Part shown: in pieces, positions 7,849 through 20,005 of the stretch
Layout: each line of letters opens with the position of its first letter
Position numbering within the stretch: the first letter of the stretch is position 1
NCBI RefSeq assembly: GCF_002943525.1
Contig: NZ_CP025394.1
Coordinates: 1,178,001 to 1,242,000 of the forward strand
Direction of reading: 5' to 3'
Source of the DNA: Kitasatospora sp. MMS16-BH015
GTDB lineage: Bacteria > Actinomycetota > Actinomycetes > Streptomycetales > Streptomycetaceae
DNA length: 64,000 nucleotides
Notes under the pieces: model-generated
Told to the model about the DNA's origin: nothing
The model's input: the letters and a program-made list of their open reading frames with translations, nothing else
The model's database searches: none
Made by a program: the position numbers and the translations under genes

Positions 7849-8946
7849 CTACCTCTTGGCGGAGCCGACAGCCTCAGAAATCGACGAGAACCCGCTCGCC
7901 CGCAACCGGGCCGACAGGCCCTTGTGCACGCGCCGCATCCAGAACGGCCCCTCGTAGATGAAGGCGCTGTACCCCTGCACCAGGTCGGCCCCGTGGATGA
8001 TCCGCTGCCAGGCGTCCTCGGCCGTCTCGATGCCGCCCACGGCGACCAGCACCAGCCGCCCCTCGGTGCGCTCGCGCAGCCGCTGCAGCACCTCCAGCGA
8101 ACGGGCCTTGAGCGGGGCGCCGGAGAGCCCGCCCATCCCGATCTCCTCGATCCGCTCGGCGGAGGCGACCAGCCCCTCGCGCCCGATCGTCGTATTGGTG
8201 CAGATGATCCCGTCCAGGCCCAGGTGCAGGGCCATGTCCGCGATCTCGTCGATGTCCTCGTCCGCGAGGTCGGGGGCGATCTTCACCAGCAGCGGCACGT
8301 GGTGCGAGGTGGACCGGTCGGCGGCCTGACGGACGTCCCAGAGCAGCGGGCCGAGCGTCTTGACCGACTGGAGGTTGCGCAGGCCCGGGGTGTTCGGCGA
8401 GCTCACGTTCACGACCAGGTAGTCGGCGTACTGCGCCAGCCGCTCGGTCGACTTCACGTAGTCCGCCGTCGCGTCGACCTCCTCCACGACCTTGGTCTTG
8501 CCGATGTTGATCCCGATCACCGGGGTCGAGGAGGTGTGCGGGCGCGCCGCCAGCCGGGCGGCCACCCGCGCCGAGCCCTGGTTGTTGAAGCCCATCCGGT
8601 TGATCAGCGCGCGGTCCTCGACCAGGCGGAACAGCCGCGGGGCCGGGTTGCCCGGCTGCGCCTCACCCGTGATCGTGCCGATCTCGACGAAGTCGAAGCC
8701 GAGCATCGAGAGGCCGTCGATCCCGACGCCGTTCTTGTCGAAGCCGGCCCCGAGGCCGAACGGGCCCGGCAGGTCGAGGCCGAGCGCGGTGGTGCGCAGC
8801 GCCTTGTCCTGCGGCGCCAGCACCAGCTTGACCAGGTGGCGCAGGCCCGGCACCGAGGAGGCCAGCCGGATCCAGAAGAAGGCCAGGTGGTGGGCCTTCT
8901 CCGGGTCCATCTTCTTGAAGACGAGATCGAACAGCAGCTTGTACAA
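7849..8946 (-). CDS. pyrD: Dihydroorotate dehydrogenase (quinone), class 2
   Basis: A 365-residue membrane-associated FMN enzyme feeding electrons to quinone. The N-terminal helix YKLLFDLVFKKMDPEKAHHLAF is the class 2 membrane-association segment. PFGLGAGFDKNGVG, NRMGFNNQG, INIGKTK, VNVSSPNTPGLR (with the class 2 catalytic Ser region) and ICTNTTIGRE follow. I chose TTG at 8946, giving MYKLLF, with GGAGG upstream; the longer frame to 9021 adds 25 residues with no family counterpart. It is 85 nt downstream of carB and probably in the same transcript. It coexists with a complete class 1B PyrD/PyrK pair. Confidence 0.93.
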   Translation of the reverse strand: MYKLLFDLVFKKMDPEKAHHLAFFWIRLASSVPGLRHLVKLVLAPQDKALRTTALGLDLPGPFGLGAGFDKNGVGIDGLSMLGFDFVEIGTITGEAQPGNPAPRLFRLVEDRALINRMGFNNQGSARVAARLAARPHTSSTPVIGINIGKTKVVEEVDATADYVKSTERLAQYADYLVVNVSSPNTPGLRNLQSVKTLGPLLWDVRQAADRSTSHHVPLLVKIAPDLADEDIDEIADMALHLGLDGIICTNTTIGREGLVASAERIEEIGMGGLSGAPLKARSLEVLQRLRERTEGRLVLVAVGGIETAEDAWQRIIHGADLVQGYSAFIYEGPFWMRRVHKGLSARLRASGFSSISEAVGSAKR

Positions 8947-9031
8947 GGTCCCTGATCCTCCGTGACGCGCGTGCAGACGGGCATGGATGTGGGGGGCACC
9001 GTTGGCGCTGGTGCCCCCCACTGAGTCGGTG

Positions 9032-12340
<3,309 letters not shown>

Positions 12341-12343
12341 GGG

Positions 12344-13507
12344 TCAGCTCCCTGCGGTGGTACGGGTCATCAGCTCAACGAACCGATCAAAAAGGTAGGC
12401 CGCGTCGTGCGGGCCGGCGGCAGCCTCGGGGTGGTACTGCACGCTGAAGGCCGGCGTGTCCAGGCACTGCAGGCCCTCGACCACGTCGTCGTTGAGGCAG
12501 ACGTGGGAGACCTCGGCGCGCCCGTACGGGGTGTCGCTCACCTTGTCCAGCGGGGCCTGGACGGCGAAGCCGTGGTTGTGCGCGGTGACCTCGACCTTGC
12601 CGGTGGTGCGGTCCTGCACCGGCTGGTTGATGCCGCGGTGGCCGTACTTGAGCTTGTAGGTGCCGAAGCCCAGCGCGCGGCCCAGGATCTGGTTGCCGAA
12701 GCAGATGCCGAAGAACGGCGTCTTCTTCGCCAGCACGCCCTGCGCGACGGCGACCTGGTGGTCGGCGGTGGCCGGGTCGCCCGGGCCGTTGGAGAAGAAC
12801 ACCCCGTCGGGCTGGACGGCGTAGAGCTCCTCCAGCGTCGAGTTGGCCGGGAAGACGTGCACCTCGATGCCGCGCTCGGCCATCCGGTGCGGGGTCATGC
12901 CCTTGATGCCGAGGTCCAGCGCGGCGACGGTGTACTTCTTCTCGCCGATCGCGGGGACGACGTAGGTCTCCTTGGTGGCGACCTCGGCGCACAGGTCGGC
13001 GCCCTTCATCTCGGGCGCGGCCTGCACCTTGGCCAGCAGCGCGGCCTGGTCGTCCACGGCCGGGCCGGAGAAGATGCCGACGCGCATCGCGCCGCGCTCG
13101 CGCAGGTGGCGGGTGAGCGCGCGGGTGTCGATGCCGGAGATGCCGACCACGCCCTGGCGCTCCAGCTCCTCGTCCAGCGAGCGCCGCGAACGCCAGTTGG
13201 AGGCGACCCGGGCGGGGTCGCGCACGACGTACCCGGCGACCCAGATCTGCGCGGACTCGTCGTCCTCGTCGTTCCAGCCGGTGTTGCCGATCTGTGGCGC
13301 CGTCATGACGACCACCTGGCGGTGGTACGACGGGTCGGTCAGCGTCTCCTGGTAGCCGGACATGCCGGTGTTGAACACGGCCTCGCCGAAGGTCTCGCCG
13401 ACGGCGCCGTAGGCCTGGCCGCGGAAGGTCCGGCCGTCCTCCAGGACGAGCACGGCGGGCACGCGCTCCCGCCGCGGTCGCTGGGTGGTGGGGGCAGGTG
13501 CAGTCAT
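12344..13507 (-). CDS. carA: Carbamoyl-phosphate synthase small subunit
   Basis: A 387-residue glutaminase subunit supplying ammonia to CarB. The class I amidotransferase nucleophile is in [16 protein letters not shown], and the His-Glu pair in SVQYHPEA. The N-terminal half has [14 protein letters not shown] and [10 protein letters not shown]. The start ATG overlaps the stop of the upstream PH-like membrane protein gene (13504-13507), as part of a tightly packed operon. Confidence 0.97.
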   Translation of the reverse strand: MTAPAPTTQRPRRERVPAVLVLEDGRTFRGQAYGAVGETFGEAVFNTGMSGYQETLTDPSYHRQVVVMTAPQIGNTGWNDEDDESAQIWVAGYVVRDPARVASNWRSRRSLDEELERQGVVGISGIDTRALTRHLRERGAMRVGIFSGPAVDDQAALLAKVQAAPEMKGADLCAEVATKETYVVPAIGEKKYTVAALDLGIKGMTPHRMAERGIEVHVFPANSTLEELYAVQPDGVFFSNGPGDPATADHQVAVAQGVLAKKTPFFGICFGNQILGRALGFGTYKLKYGHRGINQPVQDRTTGKVEVTAHNHGFAVQAPLDKVSDTPYGRAEVSHVCLNDDVVEGLQCLDTPAFSVQYHPEAAAGPHDAAYLFDRFVELMTRTTAGS

Positions 13508-14076
13508 GAGGCGGCCTCTTCTTCCGTCTTCGTCGTCTTCGTGGTGCTGGGGGTCACGAGTGCTTCTACCGCCGTGACCCAGGCGGTGTGCTCATCAGGG
13601 TGGTCGGCCCGGAAGCCGGAATCCAGCGCCGTCCCGTGGTGCGTCCAGGTGACGATCAGCAGACCGGACGGGACCACCTTGCCCGCGATCCCGCTGTCCC
13701 GCCGGGCGCCGGTGAGCGCCTCGGCCGGGATCCACAGGTCCTCGGCGCCCGGGCGGCGGGCCAGCAGGCCCCGCTCGGTCAGGGTCAGCTCGGCCAGGCT
13801 GCGCAGGCCGAGGCCGTGCGCGACCACCCGGTCCAGCCAGTTCCCCGCCGTGGTGGTGCCGTGGTAGCGGCCCGTGGCGGTCAGCAGCACCGGCCCGAGG
13901 TCCTCGGGCACCGGCGGCAGCTCGGGAATGTCCGACTGGAGGGTGCGGCGCCAGTTCCAGCCCTGCCGCATCAGCCAGTAGACCAGGCCGATCACGATCA
14001 GGATCCCGACCGCCCAGCCGATGTACCCCGGCCAGTTGGTGACCTTGGCCTGCTCCTGCGCGAGTTCGGTGATCAC
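13504..14076 (-). CDS. Membrane-anchored PH-like domain protein in pyr operon
   Basis: A 190-residue protein with one N-terminal transmembrane helix (about residues 17-36, [20 protein letters not shown]) and a basic stop-transfer end, followed by a soluble domain rich in beta-strand-like segments ([38 protein letters not shown]). It resembles the conserved actinobacterial PH-like protein that sits between pyrC and carA. Function is unknown. It overlaps both neighbours by 4 nt (stop of pyrC at 14073, start of carA at 13507), so it must be co-translated with them. The acidic/Thr-rich C-terminal tail looks disordered. Confidence 0.8.
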   Translation of the reverse strand: MITELAQEQAKVTNWPGYIGWAVGILIVIGLVYWLMRQGWNWRRTLQSDIPELPPVPEDLGPVLLTATGRYHGTTTAGNWLDRVVAHGLGLRSLAELTLTERGLLARRPGAEDLWIPAEALTGARRDSGIAGKVVPSGLLIVTWTHHGTALDSGFRADHPDEHTAWVTAVEALVTPSTTKTTKTEEEAAS

Positions 14077-15377
14077 GCCAGCTCACCCGGCTCGACCAGC
14101 TCGCCGGCCAGCACGGTCGGCACCCCGCGCAGGAAGGTCGCGGCCACCCGGCCGGGCAGCTCCATCCCCCGGAAGGGGGTGTTGCGGCTCTTGGTGGCGA
14201 AGGCCTCGCGGTCGACCACGGCCCGGTGGCCCGGGTCGAAGAGCACCAGGTTGGCCGGCTCGCCGACCGCCAGCGGGCGGCCCTGGCCGGTCAGGCGGCC
14301 GATCCGGGCCGGGCGGTGCGACATCCGGTCCGCCACGCCCTCCCAGGTCAGCAGGCCGGTGTCGACCATGGTCTGCTGGACGACCGACAGCGCGGTCTCG
14401 AGGCCGACCATGCCCATCGCGGCCACGGCCCAGGCGCAGTCCTTGTCGGCGTCCGGGTGCGGCGCGTGGTCGGTGGCCACCGCGTCGATGGTGCCGTCGG
14501 CCAGCGCCTCGCGCAGCGCCAGCACGTCGGCCTCGGTGCGCAGCGGCGGGTTGACCTTGAAGACCGGGTCGCCGGTGCGGACCATCTCGTCGGTGAGCAG
14601 CAGGTGGTGCGGGGTCACCTCGGCGGTGATCTCCCAGCCCTGGGACTTGGCCCAGCGCACGATCCGCACCGAGCCGGCCGTGGAGAGGTGGCAGACGTGC
14701 AGGCGGGCGCCGAGGTGGCTGGCCAGCAGCACGTCCCGGGCGATGATCGCCTCCTCGGCCACGGCGGGCCAGCCGCCGAGGCCGAGCTCGGCCGAGACGG
14801 TGCCCTCGTTCATCTGGGCGCCCTCGGTCAGCCGGGGCTCCTGGGCGTGCTGGGCGACCACGCCGTCCACGCTCTTGGCGTACTCCAGCGCGGCGCGCAT
14901 CAGCGCGGCGTCGTCCACGCACTTGCCGTCGTCCGAGAAGACCTTCACGGCCGCCTCGGAGCGGTGCATCGCGTCGAGCTCGGCCAGCTCCTTGCCCTCC
15001 AGGCCGACGGTGACGGCACCCACCGGGTGCACGTCGCAGTAGCCGGCCTGACGGCCGATCCGCCAGACCTGCTCGACCACGGCGGCGTTGTCCGCCACCG
15101 GGGTGGTGTTGGCCATCGCGTGCACGGCGGTGTAGCCGCCCTTGGCGGCGGCCTGGGTGCCGGTCAGGACGGTCTCGGCGTCCTCCTTGCCGGGCTCGCG
15201 CAGGTGGGTGTGCAGGTCGACCAGGCCGGGCAGCGCGATCAGACCGTGCGCGTCGATGTCGATGTCGGCCTCGACGGCCAGGCCGGGGCCGATCTGCTGG
15301 ATGACGCCGCCGTCGATCAGGATGTCCTGCGGGGCGCCGCCGAGGAGCTGGGCGTTGCGGATCAGGTAGCTGCTCAC
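14073..15377 (-). CDS. pyrC: Dihydroorotase
   Basis: A 434-residue zinc amidohydrolase cyclising carbamoyl aspartate. Metal and active-site residues are visible: HTHLREP (H56, H58), the bridging-position FSDDG (D149/D150), AQHAQEP (H177), HVCHLSTAGS (H230) and TDHAPH (D303). The start is GTG at 15377 with GGAGACC upstream. The gene begins only 49 nt after the pyrR stop, so no room remains for pyrB, which normally lies here. Confidence 0.96.
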   Translation of the reverse strand: MSSYLIRNAQLLGGAPQDILIDGGVIQQIGPGLAVEADIDIDAHGLIALPGLVDLHTHLREPGKEDAETVLTGTQAAAKGGYTAVHAMANTTPVADNAAVVEQVWRIGRQAGYCDVHPVGAVTVGLEGKELAELDAMHRSEAAVKVFSDDGKCVDDAALMRAALEYAKSVDGVVAQHAQEPRLTEGAQMNEGTVSAELGLGGWPAVAEEAIIARDVLLASHLGARLHVCHLSTAGSVRIVRWAKSQGWEITAEVTPHHLLLTDEMVRTGDPVFKVNPPLRTEADVLALREALADGTIDAVATDHAPHPDADKDCAWAVAAMGMVGLETALSVVQQTMVDTGLLTWEGVADRMSHRPARIGRLTGQGRPLAVGEPANLVLFDPGHRAVVDREAFATKSRNTPFRGMELPGRVAATFLRGVPTVLAGELVEPGELA

Positions 15378-15426
15378 TGCGAGGTCTCCGGGAGGTCGGT
15401 GCGGGTTGGTGCGGTGGCCGCCGGGC

Positions 15427-16062
15427 TCACAGGCCCTGCTCCTGAGTCTGGCCCGCTTCGGCGGCGAGGGCCTGCGAGGAGCGCGCGGCGTAGTCCCGGT
15501 CGCCGACCAGCACGGCGTCCCGGCCGTCGATGTCGGCGAGGCGGACCTGCACGGCCTCGCGGAGCGAGGTGGGGAGGTTCTTGCCCACGTAGTCGGCCCG
15601 GATCGGCAGCTCGCGGTGGCCCCGGTCGACCAGCACGGCCAGCTGCACGGCGCGCGGCCGGCCGATGTCGCTGAGCGCGTCCAGCGCGGCCCGGATGGTG
15701 CGGCCGGAGAACAGCACGTCGTCCACCAGCACGACCAGCTTGCCCTCGACCCCGCCGGGCGGGAGCTCGGTGTGCTCCATGGCCCGGGCGGGCTTGAGCT
15801 GCAGGTCGTCCCGGTACATGGTGATGTCGAGGGTGCCCAGCGGGATGTCGCGGCCGGTGATCTGCGCGAGCTTGTCGTGCAACCGGCGGGCGAGGTGGAC
15901 ACCGCGGGTGTGGATACCGAGCAGGACGACGTCCTCGGCGCCCTTGGCGCGCTCCACGATCTCGTGGGCGATCCGGGTGATCACCCGGGAGACGTCGGTC
16001 GCGTCGAGCACCTGGCGCGGGGGGCGCGGACTGTCGGTGCGTGCGGAAGTGCCTGTGGTCAT
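15427..16062 (-). CDS. pyrR: Pyrimidine operon regulator / uracil phosphoribosyltransferase-like PyrR
   Basis: A 211-residue RNA-binding regulator with a PRPP-binding motif [13 protein letters not shown] (residues 110-122) in a type I phosphoribosyltransferase fold. In actinobacteria PyrR senses UMP/UTP and binds the leader of its own mRNA to block translation. The ATG at 16062 follows AAGGAGG at 16074-16080, which abuts a PyrR-binding hairpin. It is the first gene of the operon and diverges from bldD. Confidence 0.96.
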   Translation of the reverse strand: MTTGTSARTDSPRPPRQVLDATDVSRVITRIAHEIVERAKGAEDVVLLGIHTRGVHLARRLHDKLAQITGRDIPLGTLDITMYRDDLQLKPARAMEHTELPPGGVEGKLVVLVDDVLFSGRTIRAALDALSDIGRPRAVQLAVLVDRGHRELPIRADYVGKNLPTSLREAVQVRLADIDGRDAVLVGDRDYAARSSQALAAEAGQTQEQGL

Positions 16063-16081
16063 GCCGAAGCCGACCTCCTTC

Positions 16082-16099
16082 CCCGCCTCACGGGACGGG
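16082..16099 (-). promoter_or_regulatory. PyrR-binding RNA hairpin overlapping pyrR translation start
   Basis: In the minus-strand RNA, CCCG/CGGG closes a loop reading GUCCCGUGAGGC. This matches the PyrR binding-loop consensus RUCCNGNGAGGY at every defined position. The hairpin lies directly next to the pyrR Shine-Dalgarno AAGGAGG (16074-16080), which suggests translational repression by UMP-bound PyrR rather than transcription attenuation, as described for mycobacterial pyrR. Confidence 0.8.
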
Positions 16100-16150
16100 C
16101 CTTAAAGGATGTCTGGTGGAACGCTCCCGGCGCACCGGAAGCTTCCGCAC

Positions 16151-16156
16151 ATCCTA
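16151..16156 (-). promoter_or_regulatory. Candidate -10 element of the pyr operon promoter
   Basis: TAGGAT on the minus strand fits the streptomycete sigma-HrdB -10 consensus. It would give a leader of about 80 nt containing the PyrR hairpin. No good -35 hexamer is visible at 17-18 nt. Confidence 0.4.
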
Positions 16157-16243
16157 ACAGCGCGTTTCCCCTGCATTCGGGCGGGGCCGCTCCGCTATTC
16201 GCACGACTGCCCCATTCGGCTTGACGCGAATACCTCACTCTAC

Positions 16244-16263
16244 GTAACCTCACAGTGAGTTAC
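16244..16263. promoter_or_regulatory. Near-palindrome upstream of bldD
   Basis: GTAAC-c-TCAC-a-GTGAGTTAC is an inverted repeat with a single bulged base, about 105 nt upstream of bldD and 182 nt from pyrR. It resembles GTGA/TCAC-type BldD boxes. It does not match the published BldD consensus exactly, so assignment as the autoregulatory site is tentative. Confidence 0.35.
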
Positions 16264-16367
16264 GAGACGGCCGTCCAACCCACCGGTAGCACGGCAGGCG
16301 GCGGTCCACCCGACCACCGGTGGCTCGTAGCCCACTCAACGCGAAGCAATCTCGTCCGGGGAGACCA

Positions 16368-16871
16368 ATGTCCAGCGACTACGCGAAGCAACTCGGGGGC
16401 AAGCTCCGAGCGATCCGCACACAGCAGGGTCTCTCCCTGCACGGCGTCGAGGAGAAGTCCCAGGGTCGCTGGAAGGCCGTCGTGGTCGGCTCCTACGAGC
16501 GCGGCGACCGTGCCGTCACCGTGCAGCGCCTGGCCGAGCTCGCGGAGTTCTACGGCGTCCCGGTGCAGGAGCTCCTGCCCGGCGGCACCCCGGGCGGCGC
16601 GGCCGAGCCGCCGCCGCGCCTCGTGCTCGACCTGGAGAGACTGACTCAGGTGCCTTCCGAGAAGGCGGGCCCGCTCCAGCGCTATGCGGCCACCATCCAG
16701 AGCCAGCGCGGCGACTACAACGGCAAGGTGCTCTCGATCCGCCAGGACGACCTTCGCACCCTCGCCGTGATCTACGACCAGTCGCCCTCGATCCTCACCG
16801 AGCAGCTGATCAGCTGGGGCGTGCTCAACCCGGACGCCCGTCGCGCCGTCCGCGACGAAGACGCGAACTGA
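16368..16871 (+). CDS. bldD: Developmental master repressor BldD
   Basis: A 167-residue DNA-binding protein that represses sporulation genes during vegetative growth. The N-terminal XRE-type HTH covers roughly residues 5-70 (LGGKLRAIRTQQGLSL, VVVGSYERGDRAVTVQRL). The C-terminal domain carries the c-di-GMP signature RGD-X8-RQDD with R114 G115 D116 and R125 Q126 D127 D128 all intact, so it should form the ligand-bridged dimer. The start is ATG at 16368; the extension to 16320 is not conserved. It diverges from the pyr operon and its 3' end faces a long palindrome shared with the next gene. Confidence 0.98.
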   Translation: MSSDYAKQLGGKLRAIRTQQGLSLHGVEEKSQGRWKAVVVGSYERGDRAVTVQRLAELAEFYGVPVQELLPGGTPGGAAEPPPRLVLDLERLTQVPSEKAGPLQRYAATIQSQRGDYNGKVLSIRQDDLRTLAVIYDQSPSILTEQLISWGVLNPDARRAVRDEDAN

Positions 16872-16899
16872 GTTTTTTAGCAGAAACGGTTAACCCAAT

Positions 16900-16970
16900 G
16901 GGGGTGCGGGGAACTGCGCTGCCAGCCATGCACCTCGTGCACGGTTGCGCGCGCAGTTCCCCGCGCCCCC
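16900..16970. repeat. Dispersed long palindrome, copy 3
   Basis: The left arm (16900-16919) and right arm (16951-16970) are complementary over 20 bp with one G-T position, and are identical in type to copies 1 and 2. It lies between the convergent stops of bldD (16871) and the next minus-strand gene (16986), where it could serve as a bidirectional terminator. Confidence 0.85.
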
Positions 16971-16985
16971 ATGTGGTTGCCGTAA

Positions 16986-17843
16986 TCAGCACACCGTCCC
17001 CAACGGGAACCCCGCCTCCGCAAAAGTGGTCGCCGCCGGCACGTACTCGTGCCCGCCGCTCTGCCAGGCCCAGGCCACCTGCCGGTACTCCCCGCAGGCG
17101 CCCCCGCCGCCCTGCGTCCCGGCCAGCACCGCCAACCCCGGCAGCTCCCGCGCGAGCCCGGCGCACAGCACGGCACAGACCAGGTCCAGGTCCTCGTCGT
17201 TGAGCCGCACCACCCCGTCCTCCCAGTGCAGCACCCGCGCCTGCGCCACCAGCCGCCCGCCGGGGGCCTCCACCGCGCAGCGGAAGGTGAAGGCGCCGTA
17301 GCCGGCGCCGACCAGCATCCGGCGGAAGGTCTCGGCCCCCTGCTGGTGGGCCCGCCGCACCTCGGCCGGCTGCCGCTCCCCCGCCCCGCCGAGCAGGCCG
17401 CCGGCCAGCAGCAGGTCGGCGTGGAGCAGGGTGAGGCCGTTCTCCCGGGCCCGGACCAGCCGGGGGATGAAGTCCCCGGCCAGCTCCTCGCCCTGGTAGG
17501 CGAGCAGTTGGGTCTGCAGGGCCGGGTTGACCAGGTACCGGTCCCGGGAGCCCTGCTCGGCCGGGTCCAGGCCGTGCAGCAGGCAGAACTCGGCGAAGTC
17601 CTGCGGGTGGAACATCCGCGCCCGCACCACGCCGAAGGACCGCTCGGCCTCGGCCAGCAGCACGGCGGTGTCCAGCAGGTAGGAGTCGAAGTCGGCGGCG
17701 TCGGTCAGCCGCCAGGGGCGGGCCCGCTCGAAGTCCGCGGCGCTGGTCAGGATGCCGGTGAGGAACGCCTGGTCCTCGCGGCGACGGCCGCCGCCTGGGG
17801 CGGCGCAGCGGGAGGTGCGGGGGTTGCGGCCGGTGCGGGACAT
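16986..17843 (-). CDS. Hypothetical streptomycete protein
   Basis: A 285-residue soluble protein I do not recognise. The start is ATG at 17843, with AGGAG five bases upstream. No signal peptide or transmembrane segment is visible. It is rich in Leu/Ala/Arg helices (SYLLDTAVLLAEAERSF, NGLTLLHADLLLAGGLLGG), and its C-terminal part has a cysteine-containing GGGGACGEYRQVAWAWQSGG stretch. A pattern such as HPQDFAEFCLLHGLDP may be useful for a profile search. Convergent with bldD; separated from the thioesterase gene by a hairpin. Confidence 0.75.
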   Translation of the reverse strand: MSRTGRNPRTSRCAAPGGGRRREDQAFLTGILTSAADFERARPWRLTDAADFDSYLLDTAVLLAEAERSFGVVRARMFHPQDFAEFCLLHGLDPAEQGSRDRYLVNPALQTQLLAYQGEELAGDFIPRLVRARENGLTLLHADLLLAGGLLGGAGERQPAEVRRAHQQGAETFRRMLVGAGYGAFTFRCAVEAPGGRLVAQARVLHWEDGVVRLNDEDLDLVCAVLCAGLARELPGLAVLAGTQGGGGACGEYRQVAWAWQSGGHEYVPAATTFAEAGFPLGTVC

Positions 17844-17868
17844 CGGTGACTCCTGGTGCTGAGGTGCC

Positions 17869-17898
17869 GAAGGGGGCGGCAGTGCCGCTGCCCCCTTC
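17869..17898 (-). terminator. Candidate hairpin after thioesterase gene
   Basis: A 12-nt arm (17869-17880) pairs with 17887-17898 around a 6-nt loop with one G-U position. It lies about 80 nt beyond the stop of the thioesterase gene. Confidence 0.5.
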
Positions 17899-17979
17899 CT
17901 CCCCCGCCCGCCGCTCCGCACACACACCTGATGTCACAGCCGTGTAACCGAGCGTGACGAAAGTCTGAGCGAAAGGCCC

Positions 17980-18804
17980 CTACCCGCGCGGGGCCCGGGC
18001 CAGCTGGCGGGACTGCGCGACCAGCCGGCCGGTGGAGTCCCAGACCTCGGCGTCCTCCTCGAAGTACCCGTCAGCCAGGTTGCGGGTGGCGTGGCTGACG
18101 AGCAGCCAGCCCGGCGCGGGCTTGGCCCGCAGATGGACCGTCAGCTCGATGGTCGGGGCCCAGCCGGGCAGGCCGAGGTCGAAGGTGACCGGCGGCAGCG
18201 CGTCGGCGACGAGCAGCAGGCTGAGCGGGTCGGGCTCGCGGCCGTCGGCCAGCTTGAACCAGCCCTGGATCCGGCCCTCGCCGGAGGGCGCGCCGAGCGC
18301 CCAGCCGACGGTGGCCGGGTCGAGCCGAAGGTCGAAGCGCTCAAGGAGGGCGGCCTGCTCGATCAGCTGCCTGGGGGCGTGCTCCACGCCGATGCACTGC
18401 TCGGGCGGCGGCAGCTGGGGCGCCTTGGCGCTGGTGCGGATCTCGCCGCCGCGCCCGGTCAGGTCGCCGTAGGTGGCGAGCACCCGCAGCCGCTCCTCGC
18501 CGCCCTGGCGCATGACCGCCGTGCCGGTGGAGAGGCTCTTGCCGGTGCGCACCACCTCGGTCTCCACGCTCACCGGCCCGGGCACCGAGGCCGAGAGGTA
18601 GTACCCGCTGATCGAGACCGGGTCCGGGTGCCCGTCCTCGCCGTGCCGCAGCGAGAGCGCGTGGCCGGCCACCGCCAGCAGCAGCCCGCCGTTGACGCCG
18701 CCGCCGATCTGCCAGCCGGCGTCCAGCTCGCCCTCGTACCGCCCGGGCTCCACCGGGGTGAGGGCGATGCCCTGGTCGAACTCGCTGCGGGTCGCGGTGG
18801 TCAT
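17980..18804 (-). CDS. TesB-like acyl-CoA thioesterase family protein
   Basis: A 274-residue protein with the double hot-dog organisation of TesB-like thioesterases. The N-terminal half has WQIGGGVNGGLLLAVAGHAL and SISGYYLSASVPG; the C-terminal half has IELTVHLRAKPAPGWLLVSH and GYFEEDAEVWDSTGRLVAQS, the typical closing strands. It probably hydrolyses an acyl-CoA thioester, but the substrate cannot be told. The promoter region (about 18831-18842) has a TTACCGGTCA near-palindrome overlapping a possible -10 TAACAT, reminiscent of a TetR-type operator. Confidence 0.85.
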   Translation of the reverse strand: MTTATRSEFDQGIALTPVEPGRYEGELDAGWQIGGGVNGGLLLAVAGHALSLRHGEDGHPDPVSISGYYLSASVPGPVSVETEVVRTGKSLSTGTAVMRQGGEERLRVLATYGDLTGRGGEIRTSAKAPQLPPPEQCIGVEHAPRQLIEQAALLERFDLRLDPATVGWALGAPSGEGRIQGWFKLADGREPDPLSLLLVADALPPVTFDLGLPGWAPTIELTVHLRAKPAPGWLLVSHATRNLADGYFEEDAEVWDSTGRLVAQSRQLARAPRG

Positions 18805-18879
18805 GGGTGGTACGCCCTTCGTCCAGGGATGTTACCGGTCAGTAGCCAACATACGCCAGGGGCTCCTGAACCGGAACAC

Positions 18880-18917
18880 GTGAAGGCCGCCGGACCTTGC
18901 GGTCAGGCGGCCTTCAC
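18880..18917 (-). terminator. Terminator after nusB
   Basis: A perfect 12-bp stem (18880-18891 with 18906-18917) with a 14-nt loop, 15 nt beyond the nusB stop and upstream of the thioesterase promoter. Confidence 0.7.
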
Positions 18918-18931
18918 GAGCGAACGGGGTG

Positions 18932-19372
18932 TCAGGCCCGGCGGATGGAGGGCTTGAGCTCCATGAACCGCGCCAGCAGGCCGTTGACGAACGCCGGGGA
19001 GTCGTCCGTGGAGAACTTCTTGGCGATCTCGACGGCCTCGTCCAGGACGACCGCGTCCGGGGTGCCGTCCTCCCAGATCAGCTCGTACGCGCCGAGGCGC
19101 AGCACGTTCCGGTCCGCGATCGGCATCCGGTCCAGCGTCCAGTCCACCGAGTACTGGGCGATCAGGTCGTCGATCCGGCGCGCGTGCGCCACGTAGCCCT
19201 CGATGAGCTGCATGGTGTACTCACCCACCTGCGGGGTGCCCTCGTCGGGCTGCGGGTCGCGGGCGCGGCCCACCCAGTCGGCGAGCACCTGCTGCGGGTC
19301 GACGCCGCGGTGATCGGCCTCGAAGAGGATCTGGAAGGCCCGGGTACGGGCCTTGCTCCGTGCGGATGACAC
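18932..19372 (-). CDS. nusB: Transcription antitermination factor NusB
   Basis: A 146-residue all-helical protein that, with NusE/S10, binds boxA RNA in rRNA leaders. Family features: ARSKARTRAFQILFEADHRG at the N-terminus, VNGLLARF near the C-terminus, and the middle DRNVLRLGAYELIWEDGTPDAVVLDEAVEIAKKF. It starts 2 nt after the efp stop, so the two are coupled. A terminator follows. Confidence 0.96.
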   Translation of the reverse strand: MSSARSKARTRAFQILFEADHRGVDPQQVLADWVGRARDPQPDEGTPQVGEYTMQLIEGYVAHARRIDDLIAQYSVDWTLDRMPIADRNVLRLGAYELIWEDGTPDAVVLDEAVEIAKKFSTDDSPAFVNGLLARFMELKPSIRRA

Positions 19373-19374
19373 GA

Positions 19375-19938
19375 TTACTTGACCCGGCCCAGGTAGCTGC
19401 CGTCGCGGGTGTCGACCTTGATCTTCTCGCCGGTGACGATGAAGAGCGGGACGGCGATCTCGGCGCCGGTCTCCAGGGTGGCCGGCTTGGAGCCACCGGT
19501 GGAGCGGTCGCCCTGCACGCCGGGCTCGGTGTGCGAGATGACCAGCTCGACGGAGGCCGGGAGCTCGATGTAGATGGCGGAGCCCTCGTACATGGCGACC
19601 AGGGCCTCGAAGCCCTCGAGCAGGTACTTGGCGGCGTCGCCGACGACCGACGGCTCGATGGTGATCTGGTCGTAGGTGTCCGTGTCCATGAACACGAAGT
19701 TCTCGCCGTCCTTGTACGAGAACTGCATGCCGCGCTTGTCGACGTTGGCGGTCTCGACCTTGGTGCCCGCGTTGAAGGTCTTGTCGACGACCTTGCCGGT
19801 CAGGACCTCCTTGAGCTTCGTGCGCACGAAGGCCGGGCCCTTACCGGGCTTGACGTGCTGGAACTCGACGACGGACCACAGCTTGCCGCCCTCCAGCTTG
19901 AGGACCATGCCGTTCTTGAGATCGTTCGTGGAAGCCAC
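19375..19938 (-). CDS. efp: Elongation factor P
   Basis: A 187-residue tRNA-mimic relieving ribosome stalling at proline stretches. The KOW-like N-domain has [18 protein letters not shown], and the loop [10 protein letters not shown] puts Lys33 at the tip that contacts the peptidyl-transferase centre. Actinobacterial EF-P with this PGKGP loop has been reported to work without the modification used by EpmA. The start is GTG at 19938 (VASTNDL), matching family length; the ten-residue upstream extension is not conserved. Coupled to nusB. Confidence 0.97.
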   Translation of the reverse strand: MASTNDLKNGMVLKLEGGKLWSVVEFQHVKPGKGPAFVRTKLKEVLTGKVVDKTFNAGTKVETANVDKRGMQFSYKDGENFVFMDTDTYDQITIEPSVVGDAAKYLLEGFEALVAMYEGSAIYIELPASVELVISHTEPGVQGDRSTGGSKPATLETGAEIAVPLFIVTGEKIKVDTRDGSYLGRVK

Positions 19939-20005
19939 GGGCGCACTTACTCCTGATATAGCTGTCAAGGAACCAAGGGGTGCGGCCTGCTCCCGCCGGG
20001 GCGGT

